From Streblospio benedicti (taxonomy: Eukaryota > Annelida > Polychaeta > Spionida > Spionidae): a stretch of 64,000 nucleotides of DNA. Positions 35,060 to 46,771 of the stretch are shown here, piece after piece; the stretch's first letter is position 1; each line of letters opens with the position of its first letter. The position numbers and the translations under genes were made by a program. The stretch lies in contig CM032660.1 in assembly GCA_019095985.1 (NCBI GenBank), forward strand, positions 57,522,045 through 57,586,044, given 5' to 3'. The notes under the pieces were generated by a model, which was given only the letters and a program-made list of their open reading frames with translations, had not been told where the DNA came from and made no database searches.

Positions 35060-35790
35060 GTTTTAATCAAAAAATGTTTAGTCGCCTCCACTCTGCTGCC
35101 ATAACCAAGGGCTTAGCCAACTGCTGCCTGTGTTCGTAACATTTTTCACATGAGGAAAGTTGCTTGCAAAATTAACTAATTGCTAATATACCCAAGACAA
35201 CAAAATTGTCACTGCTTCCTTTGTCATTCCCTGCATTGCATTGCAGGACTTTGCAATCATCTGAAAGCATTTCATGTACGCTATAATGTACCAGTGGCTA
35301 AAGCACTAACATGCTCTCGAGAGAAACGTCTGAAGTAGTATGAGCAAGACGAAATGCTTAAATTAGCTACTTGTCTTTCAAATTAGTGAGCTGGGAAGAT
35401 GATCAGGATAAAACGTCTATCAAAAGATTGTTGGCAACAAAAGTTGGGGAGCAGACTAACAAGAAACAGACTAACAAGAAACAAACGTCCATCAATTCAG
35501 ACGACTGTCAACCACTACCACAGAGGAAGAAAAGAGGCCTTTTTTTCATACATACCATCTGATGACAACAGTGAAAAACCAAAAGATGTTGTAAAAGAAG
35601 TTGATGATTACCTGAGAGAACCACGAATACCAATGGATTCAAATCCACTAGGATATTGGCAAACATCACAAAACAAAGGTAGAGGAAAAGTATTTATCCA
35701 TTCCTGCCACCTCAGCTTCTGTTGAAAGAACATTTAGTGTAGCAGGAAATATTTTCTGTGCAGATATGGGTAGGTTGAGTTATATGGCAT
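35060..35790 (+). mobile_element. Small internally deleted hAT transposon relic
   Basis: A BED-finger-like end (NHLKAFHVRYNVPVAKAL, about 35255-35310) lies only about 400 bp before the hAT dimerisation region: DDYLREPRIPMDSNPLGYW (35610-35660) and IPATSASVERTFSVAGNIFC (35700-35760). In full-length hAT proteins these are separated by several hundred codons, so the catalytic centre is deleted. TIRs were not identified. Confidence 0.75.
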
Positions 35791-36265
35791 GATGACCATG
35801 CTTGAAGATATAACGCTATATAGGGAATTGACTACACAATTGTGGGCCCGCTGGACAAGACCACTGTCTAAACATAAGTGTTTCATGGTCTTGATTAGGC
35901 TTACGTAAATAATACGGCAGACTAGTGGAGTGAAATTACCACTGCCTGTATAGAGTAAGATAAGTGAAAATCTTAGGCTTTTTTCCCCAAGCCTCATGGG
36001 TAGCCATGTTGGGGCGTCGCTATGACGTCATGGCATGGGTTAGAGGAAAGTTGCATGGCAAATACCACCCTCGGTGTAGGCTTGATAACTAATAAGAGAA
36101 TTTACTAAATTTTTATATTATAATTGGTTTTATGCAAGGTCATTATATGGCAAGAAACATTTTTCACACAAAATTAGAATATCTACTACTTAAAGCATGA
36201 TATCAGAAAGCATGCTGATCATATGTAGTTATGATTATAACTAACAAAGTGTTTTCTGTATGCTT
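35791..36265. other. Stretch without recognisable genes
   Basis: No convincing frame or repeat between the hAT relic and the DIRS fossil. Confidence 0.45.
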
Positions 36266-36269
36266 CAGA

Positions 36270-37860
36270 TAATCAAAATGAATCCTGAAAAGTAGAGAGA
36301 ACTAGTCAAAATGTTAGAGCTAATTCAGCAGGCTGCCAGCAGGCCAGCCAGATGAGGTTTTGGCTGATACATCATCCATTCTAATGTGCTCGCTGACCAT
36401 GCGCAAGTGGCAGGCAATGAGGCATCTACATCCAGCATGTTCCAAAACACTTATGACCGTACACTGTCCTAAATGATGAACTTGATTCATAGCACGCTAA
36501 CCGGCAGGCCAGCCGGACAAGTCGACAGATACGTCACTGTCCACAGTGCAAATGACAATTGATGGGACCATATCGTCCACATCTAAACCCAATGCGCTCA
36601 ATGACCATGATTACATGTTTACACCTGATGTGGCGTGTGAAGAGGCGTAGTGAAATGTGGGTCAGAAGACAAGGTTTCTGCTGAGCAATGCCAGCTGGCT
36701 TTCGATTTGCTGGGCATAATCAGGGAGCCAAAACAGACGAAAAATGATTGGGGCAAGGAAGTGCCAGCTTGAGCCTTGGAGCTCCACGAAATCCTCCAAA
36801 GAGGCGACAGGCACGTTACAGCTAGCCAACCCCACTGTGCTATCACCTGCTGCATTGTTGCAAGAATACAAAGCAATGGAGAAAAGTGAGACAGGGCCTC
36901 CAGTGGACGAAGACCTGGCAGGGGTCTGCAATTATATCACCACAGCAGACCTGAGTGAGGATAAACTGAAAGAGACTCTGGACTTGTCACCGAAGAACTG
37001 CAGCGCTATCACAGCCGTCTTGGGTGAACCCGGTGATTTGGCAGCTCCTGGTACCGCCTGTCAGGTCAAATGACATAAAGCTTCAAAAACATCAAAACAT
37101 CAGAACATAATCGCAAAGAGTACAGCAGCTCTAGTTGTAGCAATGAACGAGGTAAAAACAGCAGTGAATAAGGTGCCAGAATTGAATCAAACATTCGCAA
37201 AACTGGTGGGCGTCTTTGCGCTGCTGGCCATGCAAAATCGAGATCGCAACCTCAAAAGACGGGAACAAATTAAGGCTAATCTTAACCCTGCATACAAACA
37301 TATGTGTTTAATGAGGGTATACTTCCACCAAAAACTGTCAACTTAAACCATACAAAATGAGTCAGGTAGAGATTGAAGTTGTCAATAGTGAGATTGCAAA
37401 ACTCCTACAGAAAGGTGTCATTATTGAAGTGAAACAATCAGAGGAACTCCACTTGCCAGATATTCTTCTTAGACCTAAGTTAGCTGGATATACAATGATT
37501 TTGAATATCAAATCTATCAATGAGTTTATTGAATATCATAAGTTTAAAATGGAAACGTTAACATCAATAGTTATGCTCATGAGGCCTAATTGCTTGATGG
37601 GTTCATTAGATTTATCGGTGGCTGTAGAACATATAAAGAATATATAGGAAATACTTGTGTTTACCGTGGGAAAGTGAGGGGGTTAAGAAAGTTTATGCAT
37701 ACACATGCTACCCCAATGGCTTGAGTTCTGCCCCACGGACTTTACAAAATTTCTAAAACCCCGTTGGCCTACTTGAGATTGCAAGGGGTAATTGTAGCCA
37801 TCTATATTGATGACACTTACATCGAAGGTTCCACACTGGAAGAATGTAATAGGGGCTGGA
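36270..37860 (+). mobile_element. DIRS-type retroelement fossil: Gag-like and RT parts
   Basis: The Gag-like region spans roughly 36700-37330 (DLSPKNCSAITAVLG; NRDRNLKRREQIKANLNPAY), and the RT N-terminal and palm region 37357-37850 (EIAKLLQKGVIIEV; FKMETLTSIVMLMRPNC; PNGLSSAPRT; IYIDDTYIEG). These phrases are characteristic of DIRS1-like elements. RNase H, methyltransferase, tyrosine recombinase and the split repeats are missing. The element is broken in several places and truncated on its 3' side. Confidence 0.8.
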
Positions 37861-39665
37861 GCTTACCGTATCCCTCGCATAAAAGCCCATGGGCCTATAA
37901 CCGAAAAACAGCACTTTTGGCACTTTTGAAAGTGAAAAAGTTCTCACTTATAAGCCCGGGGCGTATATTCAGGCACTAAGCCCCCCACACTCTAGCCCCA
38001 TCTAGCCACCAGAAAAGGTATAGTGTATTTATAAGTTTATAAAAGAATTTTAAAAATTTTCAAAAACAACCGCCATTGTTGCACATGCGCACTGCTCATT
38101 TATTATAATCTCTTACACAGTACGTAATCCTTCAGCCAAAGCTGTGTCGAAAGTGATAGGGTGGCTGTAAAAGAGATTAATATTAAAAAAGAACGCTGCA
38201 TATCAATAATGATTTAATGAATAATGAGCATGGTACGATTCCTTGACTGGTGATTCGCTAATTTTTGTTTGATTGTTTACAACAATGCCAATTATAGTAA
38301 GTTATTGGCTATTATTTTGTGTCACGCCACTTTTTGCTGTATTTAAGCCGATTGTCCCGCCAAATTTTTATTGTTTTACAATTGTTTTACAATGTCAACA
38401 CGTAAAGTGCTATACCTTGGAGCAAAAAAAAAACATGCTATTGATAAGTTGGGAGGAAGGTGCCTCAGTTGCTTCTGTGGCCCAGCTGATGAAAGTGGAT
38501 AGAAAATGCATTAGGCATTGGAGATCAAAAGGTGGATATTTTGGCACAATTCAGAATAACGAAAACTATAAGCAGTGATGAGGAGACTGAGGAGCCTGTA
38601 GTTGGTCCATCGACCCCTAGCACACAAACAACAAATAGGACTCCATCTAGGACTCCATCAACTCCAACAACACTGCTAAGTGTCAGGGAGGAGAAGAAGG
38701 ATTAGGTTTGTAGTGATTTTATACTAATATCCTAACTAAAATACTAATATAGAAAATACTTCTTCATACTGTTATCTTTATCTACCTTTTATAACAAGTG
38801 GCTTTTCAATTTGTATGACACAGATCAAGGAAAGCTCTTCCCTAAAGTGGAGGCTAGTTGATTATGTGAAGAAAAGTAGGGAACAAAAACTTGCTGTTCA
38901 CCATGAATGTGTTAAGCAAAAGCCCTTAAATATGCAAAAGAGTTCTTCCCTGACCACCCATTTGCCACAAGTGCAGGCTGGGCTTACAAGTTCATGGCTA
39001 GAAATAGCCTTGTTCAACGAAGAGTGACATCCGTGGGGCAGAAGATGCCCGAAAATGCTAAGGAATTGACAGAAGACTTTTTCAAAGTAGTTAATTCCAT
39101 GAAAGCTAAAAATTCATATTCGTTTATTGCCAATATGGACCAATCAGCTCAGTGGTTTGACATACCCAGCATGAGTACAGTGGATTTTAAAGGTATAATT
39201 TTGGTTTCGCAATATGCACTCAATAATTGTCAAATATTTCACTATCACTGTGCTTGACTATTACTAATTTCTATTTTATCTACCGAAGGTGTGAATACAG
39301 TTTCCAGCAAAACAACTGGAAACGAGAAGTTAAGATTTACTTGTGCCATGACTGTGGCACATACAGGTGCCTACTTACCAAACATGGTAGTGTTTAAAAA
39401 TTTGAAAAAGCTCCTTTGGGGGCCTTTCCCCAAGGACACGGTGGTGTGTGCCACCATGAAGGGTGTAATGACATCAGATTTGATGATAAAAGAATATATA
39501 CCCAAAGTAAGCTTAATTCTTCATTATACTATACTTTTTACTAACTGACTGCTCTCTTTATTCTTTGCCCATATCTCAAAACCATGATTTCCATAGGTAT
39601 GGTCTAAACGTCCAGGAGGAAATTTGTTAAACCTTCCCTCACTGTTAATTCTGGACAGTGCCAGA
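37861..39665 (+). mobile_element. pogo/CENP-B-type DNA transposon, spliced, truncated
   Basis: 38420-38530 encodes a helix-turn-helix region (SWEEGASVASVAQLMKVDR, KCIRHWRSK). 38940-39660 encodes a DDE_1-type transposase: FMARNSLVQRRVTSVGQKMP, then FIANMDQSAQWFDIPSMSTV with the first aspartate, TTGNEKLRFTCAMTVAHTG, GVMTSDLMIKEYIPK, and VWSKRPGGNLL...LILDSARYH with the second aspartate. Two introns are evident, at 39193-39288 (DFK|G) and 39507-39596 (PK|V), both with consensus borders and in-frame joins. The third catalytic acidic residue is missing because Penelope-like sequence begins near 39680. The left boundary is approximate; the sequence at 37875-37970 looks terminal. Confidence 0.8.
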
Positions 39666-39810
39666 TACCATTAATCTAATAAATACCTGTAGACACAGAA
39701 ATAAATTCCTGCAGATGAACATTAGCGGAGTATAATTTAAGTAATATATAGGCAATACTTCAGTAATATAGTACTCTTGTCATTATTGTAGATTGAAATG
39801 TAATGTTTCC

Positions 39811-39879
39811 TTATCACTTATTCCCTGAAGATTGTACGACAAGTACATGAAACAATTTGTAGGAACATGCGAGTAATAA
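39811..39879 (+). ncRNA. Hammerhead-ribozyme-like fold 1
   Basis: Core CTGAAGA (39825-39831) and GAAA (39849-39852). Stem II TGTAC/GTACA; stem III CAA/TTG (39853-39859); then TA at the expected cleavage site (NUH = GUA, cleavage after 39861); stem I TTCC/GGAA (39821-39824 with 39862-39865). Stem I may extend as ACT/AGT and TTAT/ATAA beyond an internal loop. This matches the type I hammerhead arrangement found in Penelope-like elements, which have very short stems III. Activity is not demonstrated. Confidence 0.7.
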
Positions 39880-39895
39880 ATTTAGCAAAACAACC

Positions 39896-39899
<4 letters not shown>

Positions 39900-39941
<42 letters not shown>
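39900..39941. repeat. (TA)n microsatellite
   Basis: About 20 uninterrupted TA dinucleotides immediately after the Penelope-like 3' region. Confidence 0.95.
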
Positions 39942-39944
<3 letters not shown>

Positions 39945-40341
39945 TTTTTTGTTTCCTCAGAGTTACTACTCAAATAGTGCTCAACAATGACACCATGATT
40001 GGAGCTTTTATATCTCAGAAACACTGTTCAGATTGACAATCAAAATGGATAAAATAAGTTTCAATTACTCAACCAAAAACATACCGTGTGCTAGCAGGAA
40101 ATCATACATCAAGGCATTAATTGAAAAGACTGAAATTATGATTAAAAATATGAGATGGAGAGCCTTTTTCTACCTAAACAAAGATGCGAAAGCTGAAAAG
40201 AAAGAAACATTTGGATTCAAAAGTCGCAGAATACCACCAGTAATAGAGGAGATGAAGCCATTTGAAGATAAGATGACCAACCTAATAGAAAATATACAAA
40301 GTACTGGGTAATTATACTTTTTTTATTTTTTCAATGTCATA

Positions 40342-40391
40342 TTCTCCTGAGGATTGTGTGTGGTAGCACACATGAAACACCGTGTAGGGAA
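40342..40391 (+). ncRNA. Hammerhead-ribozyme-like fold 2
   Basis: Core CTGAGGA (40347-40353) and GAAA (40374-40377). Stem II TGTGTG/CACACA; stem III CAC/GTG (40378-40384); then TA (cleavage after 40386); stem I TTCTC/GGGAA (one G-T pair). All three stems differ in sequence from fold 1 but still pair, which is compensatory change. Confidence 0.72.
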
Positions 40392-40414
40392 ATGAAATAA
40401 TTGTCAATAAATAA

Positions 40415-42996
40415 ATTAAACTATTATCATCTGAGGGAAAAATTTATAATATGTAAGCCGCAGTTAGCATCTTTGAACAAAAAAATGAACTTGCCTCTGA
40501 GTGCAGCCACAAAAAGAAATTCCTCCTCTCAAATTGTGCATTATGAATTTAAAATAGCAATAATAAATAAGCAGAACGATATGGACCTCACAAAAGAGCA
40601 AACAATTTAAAGTACAATATTAGGACACGGTTTTTAACTGATAAATCACCAATATTACATTTGTAACATATTTTTGAAACCATGTAATTTTTAACAGAGT
40701 ATTCATAAGTTTAATTTTAGTATGCTGTAGTGTGTTATATCAGGGATTGGCAATGTCAACAGTTTGGCTCTGATGAGTGGTGTGGTAACCATGAAACAGG
40801 CTTGTAAGTCATGAGTGTGTAATTTTCATATAAATAAACTAATATATATTATTATTATATATATAAAATCATTAACATGTCAATGATAGAATTAACTCAC
40901 GATCAAATTTCTTTATTGAAAAAAGGTTTGAAACTTACACCTACACCCAAATAGTCCTACAGCTCAGGACTTTCTGTATGCATTTTTAGGTCCAGAGAAT
41001 TTCTCATCATTTTTTGGTAGAGTACCACTAGTAGTTCGAGAAAATCGAGGGTGTCATTGCAGCATCCTGGCAACTTTTGAGAAATCCAAGATGGCCGCCG
41101 CAGACTAATTTTTGACCATAGCTCCATAACCGTGGTACATAGAACAGTTAATTTGATGTCTATGAGCAGGTTTTCGGGGTCAAGAAATTCATTTATGCCA
41201 TCAAAAAATAATGTAGGAAGAATATGTTTTGATTTTGAAAACATAATCCAAGATGGCCGCCACCGACTAATTTTTGGCCTTCGCTCCGTAACCGTGGTGC
41301 ATAGGACAGTGAATTTCGTGTCTAGGATTAGTTTAGGTTTTCGGGGTCGAGGAATCCATTCATGCCAATGAAAGTAGTGTAGGATGAATAAGTTTTCTGT
41401 TTAAAAACAAAATCAGATTTTAACAATTTTATTGATCGGTGTATCTAGACCTATTGTGTCCTAACACTATACAAACATGATTATCATTGATTCAATCACA
41501 CGTCTATGCTATCATGGATACATTAAACATAACATTTAGATAACAAACTAGTGTCCTGCAAAATTAACAGGCAGTCTCAACATAACCAATGTATTTTTAC
41601 ATAGAGCCCGTTGAAAATCATAATTATGTTGCCTACATCCACAGTAGATGCAACACGGCACACCAGCTCTACGACAGCTGCAATTTCTTGTGGCACATTT
41701 TTTGCATGCACATGGGAGAGGAAGATTTTCAGGCAAGATTCTATGTAATTTAGTTGTACCAGCATCAAAGGAGATGTGCCTGGAGTGAATGGCTGGTTGG
41801 TTGGTGGTTGGTGGTAACTAGGAGAAGTCAACAGTCTTACTATGGAAAAATCTAATACCGCAACTCATCCATGGTGGTAAATGGGACTCCAGATTGTAGC
41901 ACCTGTACGAGATATTGTTCAGCTTTTTACTTGCCATTTCACTAGTTGTGGTGAGCTATATTTTCCAAATATTGTTAGATACTTCACTGGATCAGCCTTC
42001 AAACTACTCTGTTTTGTGCCAACCTTGTTTGTTGCATCATACCCAGTCAGGATATGAACAGCTACTAAGACTCTGCAAGTATCCTTACCAAGATTTTTTG
42101 CCACTTTGTGAATTGGAATATGTCTGACTTTGTTACCTGCTCCTCCCCCGCAGCCAAATTTCTTTTACACCTTTTCTTAAAAATTTGTCAATGTAATGAA
42201 GCACTAACACAAGAATATCTGTGTCATAAGACAAAATGACAATCCTTTGTGAGCCAGATTTTATGGCGTAAAGTATGTGAGGAATCATTCTCACATCAGC
42301 TTCTTCTATGTCATTATCAATCTCCTCAATTTTCTCTCCATCTACTGATGTACACTGTATTTGTGTTTCTTGATCTATACATTCAGCACTTTTACACAAT
42401 GTTTGCAGAGAGATTGGTTTTGACCTAGAAGTATTGTATTCTGAAGCAGGAATTTTTTTTTCTTATTTTCAAGTGAGCCCCAAAATGATTCAAAATCTGG
42501 ATGGTAGCAATGTTTCTTGGTCAATATTGCTTAATTCAACAGCTGCTGTTTTACTTCTCCTATCCTCTGAACCTTTCTGACCCATCTAGATATGAGTTGA
42601 ACACAAATTGAATTGAAGTTGCATCTACACATAGATTGTCTATCTGGTTTATGTATGCATTGGCTATATTGTCCAAATGTCTTGCATTAATGACCAGTTG
42701 TTTCTGTGAGCATTACCCATGATATCAACTATATAGCATGTATCCATTTCTAAGTTCCATTTTGATTGATCGCCATAGTCATTTTTTGTGAGGTCCTTTT
42801 CTAGTTCTGGACATAGCGATGACTTCAGAGGTTTCTTCATAAGCCATTCTTTATTATACAATGGATCACACGTGACTAAATCATACAGCAGTAGATTCTT
42901 CACATCAAAGCCACGCTCTCTGGCAACATCTACAACACGCTGGGCTTCTGTCGATTCTTTCCTACTTTGTTTTGTCTTTTCACTTGGCGATACTTC
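40415..42996 (-). mobile_element. CXC/DTD element, tandem copy 1
   Basis: One of two tandem copies (the other is 43312-45547). On the minus strand, high to low: an N-terminal region with LLYDLVTCDPLYNKEWLMKK (42840-42900); a phrase KWNLEMDTCYIVDIMGNAHR; the acidic module IEEADVRMIPHILYAIKSGS plus ILSYDTDILVLVLHYI (42190-42310); a region with HILTGYDATNKVGTK (about 42010-42060); and a cysteine-rich tail LPLPCACKKCATRNCSCRRA (41650-41730). Downstream lie noncoding tandem repeats with AAGATGGCCGCC. Compared with copy 2 it has about 240 extra bp at 40716-40952 and about 50 extra near 41310. Broken. The family is the same type as 22346-23353. Confidence 0.7.
41030..41375. repeat. 162-bp tandem units with AAGATGGCCGCC
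   Basis: CCAAGATGGCCGCC occurs at 41086 and 41248, and the intervening sequence (CCATAACCGTGGT, TTTTCGGGGTC) repeats with the same 162-bp period. The second large copy has the same pair at 43704 and 43865. The motif overlaps the YY1-type AAGATGGC core. The repeats lie just beyond the cysteine-tail end of the CXC element and are probably part of its terminal region. Confidence 0.85.
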
Positions 42997-43311
42997 AGGT
43001 TGCTAATCCTCAACTTTGGGAAATTTTTTATGAGGAAAAGGCAGCTTATTATTAAAAATTCTCCAGATATTACTATAATTTTTAAACTAAGAAAGCTATT
43101 CTCATGATTTAAGTGTCTAAACATAGGTTATCAAGGTTCATAAACATCCCTCATACACTTCTTTCTTACAAATGTGGTGGCAATGAATATGTACAGCTGT
43201 GCCCTAGTGGTTAAGGTTTGACTGTGTTTTGCATTATGGAAATAATACCTGTATTTTCCCAATTTACTTAAGCCAGCCATTGGCCTAGTCAGATTCTCTT
43301 GCCAATAGCTG
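42997..43311. other. Spacer between the two tandem copies, with a tRNA-like SINE head
   Basis: About 315 bp not shared with the copies. TGCCCTAGTGGTTAAGG near 43199 is an A-box-like tRNA head; no clear B box was seen, so it is a truncated SINE at best. Confidence 0.4.
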
Positions 43312-45547
43312 ATTAAACTATTATCATCTGAGGGAAAATTTAATATGTAAGCCGTTAGCATCTTTTGAACAAAAATGAACTTGCCTCTGAGTGCAGCCAC
43401 AAAAGAAATTCCTCCCTCAAATCTTATGAATTTAAAATAGCAATAATAAATGGAACAATATGGACCCCACAAAAGAGCAAACAATTTAAAGTACAATATT
43501 AGGACACGGTTTTAACTGATAAATTTTTGAAACCATGTAATTTTTTAACAGAGTATTCATAAGTTTAATTAGTCCTACAGCTCAGGACTTTCTGTATGCA
43601 TTTTTAGGTCCAGAGAATTTCTCATCATTTTTTGGTAGAGTACCACTAGTAGTTCAAGAAAATCGAGGGTGTCATTGCAGCATCCTGGCAACTTTTGAGA
43701 AATCCAAGATGGCCGCCGCTGACTAATTTTTTACCATAGCTCCATAACCGTGGTACATAGAACAGTTAATTTGGTGTCTATGAGCAGGTTTTCGGGGTCA
43801 AGAAATTCATTTATGCCATCAAAAATAATGTAGGAAGAATATGTTTTGATTTTGAAAACATAATCCAAGATGGCCGCCACCGACTAATTTTTGGCCTTCG
43901 CTCCATAACCGTGGTACATAGGACAGTGCCAATGAAAATAGTGTAGGATGAATAAGTTTTCTGTTTAAAAACAAAATCAGATTTTAACAATTTTATTGAT
44001 CGGTGTATCTAGACCTATTGTGTCCTAACACTATACAAACATGATTATCATTGATTCAATCACACGTCTATGCTATCATGGATACATTAAACATAACATT
44101 TAGATAACAAACTAGTGTCCTGCAACATTAACAGGCAGTCTCAACATAACCAATGTATTTTTACATAGAGCCCCTTGAAAATCATAATTATGTTGCCTAC
44201 ATCCACAGTAGATGCAACACGGCACACCAGCTCTACGACAGCTGCAATTTCTTGTGGCACATTTTTTGCATGCACATGGGAGAGGAAGATTTTCAGGCAA
44301 GATTCTATGTAATTTAGTTGTACCAGCATCAAAGGAGATGTGCCTGGAGTGAATGGCTGGTTGGTTGGTGGTTGGTGGTAACTAGGAGAAGTCAACAGTC
44401 TTACTATGGAAAAATCTAATACCGCAACTCATCCATGGTGGTAAATGGGACTCCAGATTGTAGCACCTGTACGAGATATTGTTCAGCTTTTGCCATTTCA
44501 CTAGGTTGTGGTGAGCTACATTTTCCAAATATTTTTAGATACTTCACTGGATCAGCCTTCAAACTACTGTTTTGTGCCAACCTTGCTTGTTGCATCATAC
44601 CCAGTCAGGATATGAGCAGCTACTAAGACTCTGCAAGTATCCTTACCAAGATTTTTTGCCACTTTGTGAATTGGAATATGTCTGACTTTGTTACCTGCTC
44701 CTCCCCCGCAGCCAAATTTCTTTTACACCTTTTCTTAAAAATTTGTCAATGTAATGAAGCACTAACACAAGAATATCTGTGTCATTAGACAAAATGACAA
44801 TCCTTTGTGAGCCAGATTTTATGGCGTAAAGTATGTGAGGAATCATTCTCACATCAGCTTCTTCTATGTCATTATCAAGCTCCTCAATTTTCTCTCCATC
44901 TACTGATGTACACTGTATATGTGTTTCTTGATCTATACATTCAGCACTTTACACAATGTTTGCAGAGAGATTGGTTTGACCTAGAAGTATTGTATTCTGA
45001 AGCAGGAATTTTCTTATTTTCAAGTGAGCCCCAAAATGATTCAAAATCTGATGGTAGCAATGTTTCTTGGTCAATATTGCTTAATTCAACAGCTGCTGTT
45101 TTACTTCTCCTTATCCTCTCTGAACCTTTCTGACCCATCTAGATATGAGTTGAACACAAATTGAATTGAAGTTGCATCTACACATAGATTGTCTATCTGG
45201 TTTATGTATGCATTGATATATTGTCCAAATGTCTTGCGTTGACGAGTTGTTATTCTGTGAGCATTACCCATGATATCAACTATATAGCATGTATCCATTT
45301 CTAAGGTCCATTTTGATTGATCGCCATAGTCATCTTTTGTGAGGTCCTTTTCTAGTTCTGGACATAGCGATGACTTCAGAGGTTTCTTCATAAGGCATTC
45401 TTTATCATACAATGGATCACACGTGACTAAATCATACAGCAGTAGCTTCTTCACATCAAAGTTACGTTCTCTGGCAACATCTACAACACGCTGGGCTTCT
45501 GCAGATTCTTTCTTACTTTGTTTTGTCTTTTCACTTGGCGATACTTC
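43312..45547 (-). mobile_element. CXC/DTD element, tandem copy 2
   Basis: Aligns with 40415-42996 from its first to its last base at about 97-98 percent by eye, aside from the missing 240-bp and 50-bp segments. The N-terminal frame is longer here (45101-45454; DLVTCDPLYDKECLMKKPLK ... TTRQRKTFGQYINAYINQID). The DTD module is at about 44700-44880 and the cysteine tail at 44112-44300. Many differences from copy 1 are one-base indels in homopolymers. It is broken. No family name assigned. Confidence 0.7.
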
Positions 45548-46663
45548 GGAGTACAGCTAATCCTCATGATTTAGAACGAGACATGAGGGAATTCTGCAGA
45601 CGCTTAAGATTAAAAGAATTCTTCCATGAAGAAGATTATGTGAGCGATAATGATGAAGATGTAGATGTTTCTTTTAACACTGAACCATTTGAATGAACCA
45701 TGGGTTAGAAACGAAAGTTCATGGACACCAAAAAACAAACGTAATGTAGCACTTGACAATACTATAGACACATTACACAAAACAGCCAAGAACCCTCCAA
45801 GAACAAATGTTAAGAAAATTTTCTTCAAAAAGAAAGGAAAGCACTAAAAGAGCTTATCAATAATGATGATATCGTAATAAAAGAGGCAGATAAAGAAGGA
45901 GTAATCTGCCTAATGGACAAATCATTCTACCATGATAAAATAATGGACTTGCTCAAAGATGATTCCACGTACAAGCAAGCAAATCTTAATGACTCCCAAA
46001 TCACCCTGAAAATCATGAAGCTGATATAAAAGTCTGCAGACAGTCTACTGGATGATGAAAACGATTACTTGCTTAATTTTGATATCAAAACTAGCATTAT
46101 ATATGGACTTCCTAAAATACTAAGAGCAAACTTATACAACAAGCTATACTGGAACAAATGTCAGATTTTGTAACTATAATATCACCTGAAGATTTGAAAT
46201 TTAGACCAATTATTGCAGGACCAGCCGCTCCTACCTCTATAGAATTAGTCATATACATGTAATATACTTCTTTCTGAAGATGGATGAGAAGCAATGGCGT
46301 TTCAAGGCACAGGGTAAGAGGGTAGTTGCAAATGCTGATTACATGTATTTGGTTGCACAAATCTGTAATTGAAACTGTTTCTATATTATAATATAGTAAT
46401 TTGTAAAGTCTATACTGGTTTTCAGATTTTTGTACATGTATTATTTTTTCTTTCTATTCTATCAATTAAGTTCTAAAATATTTTTACAATGTTTTTGAAT
46501 TTTCATTATGATTATGGCTCTTTAGAGCTGAAAAGCTTATAAGTTTAGCTAGCTTTGATAAGCTTTATATAGATAATATTAATAACATTCAATTCTACTC
46601 TCACTGTTCTGCCAAGCAAGCTCCTGCCACTGAATTGACATAGCTGAAGAGACATCTTCCATT

Positions 46664-46768
46664 TTACTATATCAAGTGGCCCCGACGGGACTAACTCACG
46701 ACCCCAAGGTTGTGAGACCAGAATGATACCATCATCCCAAGCAGCGGGCTGTTAAAAGGTTACTCAGA
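46664..46768 (-). mobile_element. tRNA-derived SINE, copy 2
   Basis: Reverse complement of the 18764-18880 family (CGTGAGTTAGTCCC near the B box; CACTTGATATAGT at the far end), about 90 percent alike. Confidence 0.75.
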
Positions 46769-46771
46769 CGA

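Larger units (their letters stand above)
39680..40405 (+). mobile_element. Penelope-like element, internally deleted
   Basis: The left part (39685-39890) matches 52149-52345, the 3' part of another Penelope-like copy, and contains a hammerhead-like fold. 40033-40311 encodes the N-terminal region of a Penelope-like protein (ETFGFKSRRIPPVIEEMKPF). A second hammerhead-like fold follows at 40342-40391. Such folds in the terminal repeats are a known feature of Penelope-like elements. Only a small part of the coding region remains and the element is broken. Confidence 0.7.

Noticed and set aside
39900-39941. A CRISPR-like or regulatory array
   Set aside because: It is a plain (TA)n microsatellite.
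41132-41371. A coding gene formed by repeated VHRTVN(L/F) phrases
   Set aside because: This frame only reflects the 162-bp tandem repeat with CCGTGGT(A/G)CATAGAACAGT; it is not conserved as protein and lies in noncoding element DNA.
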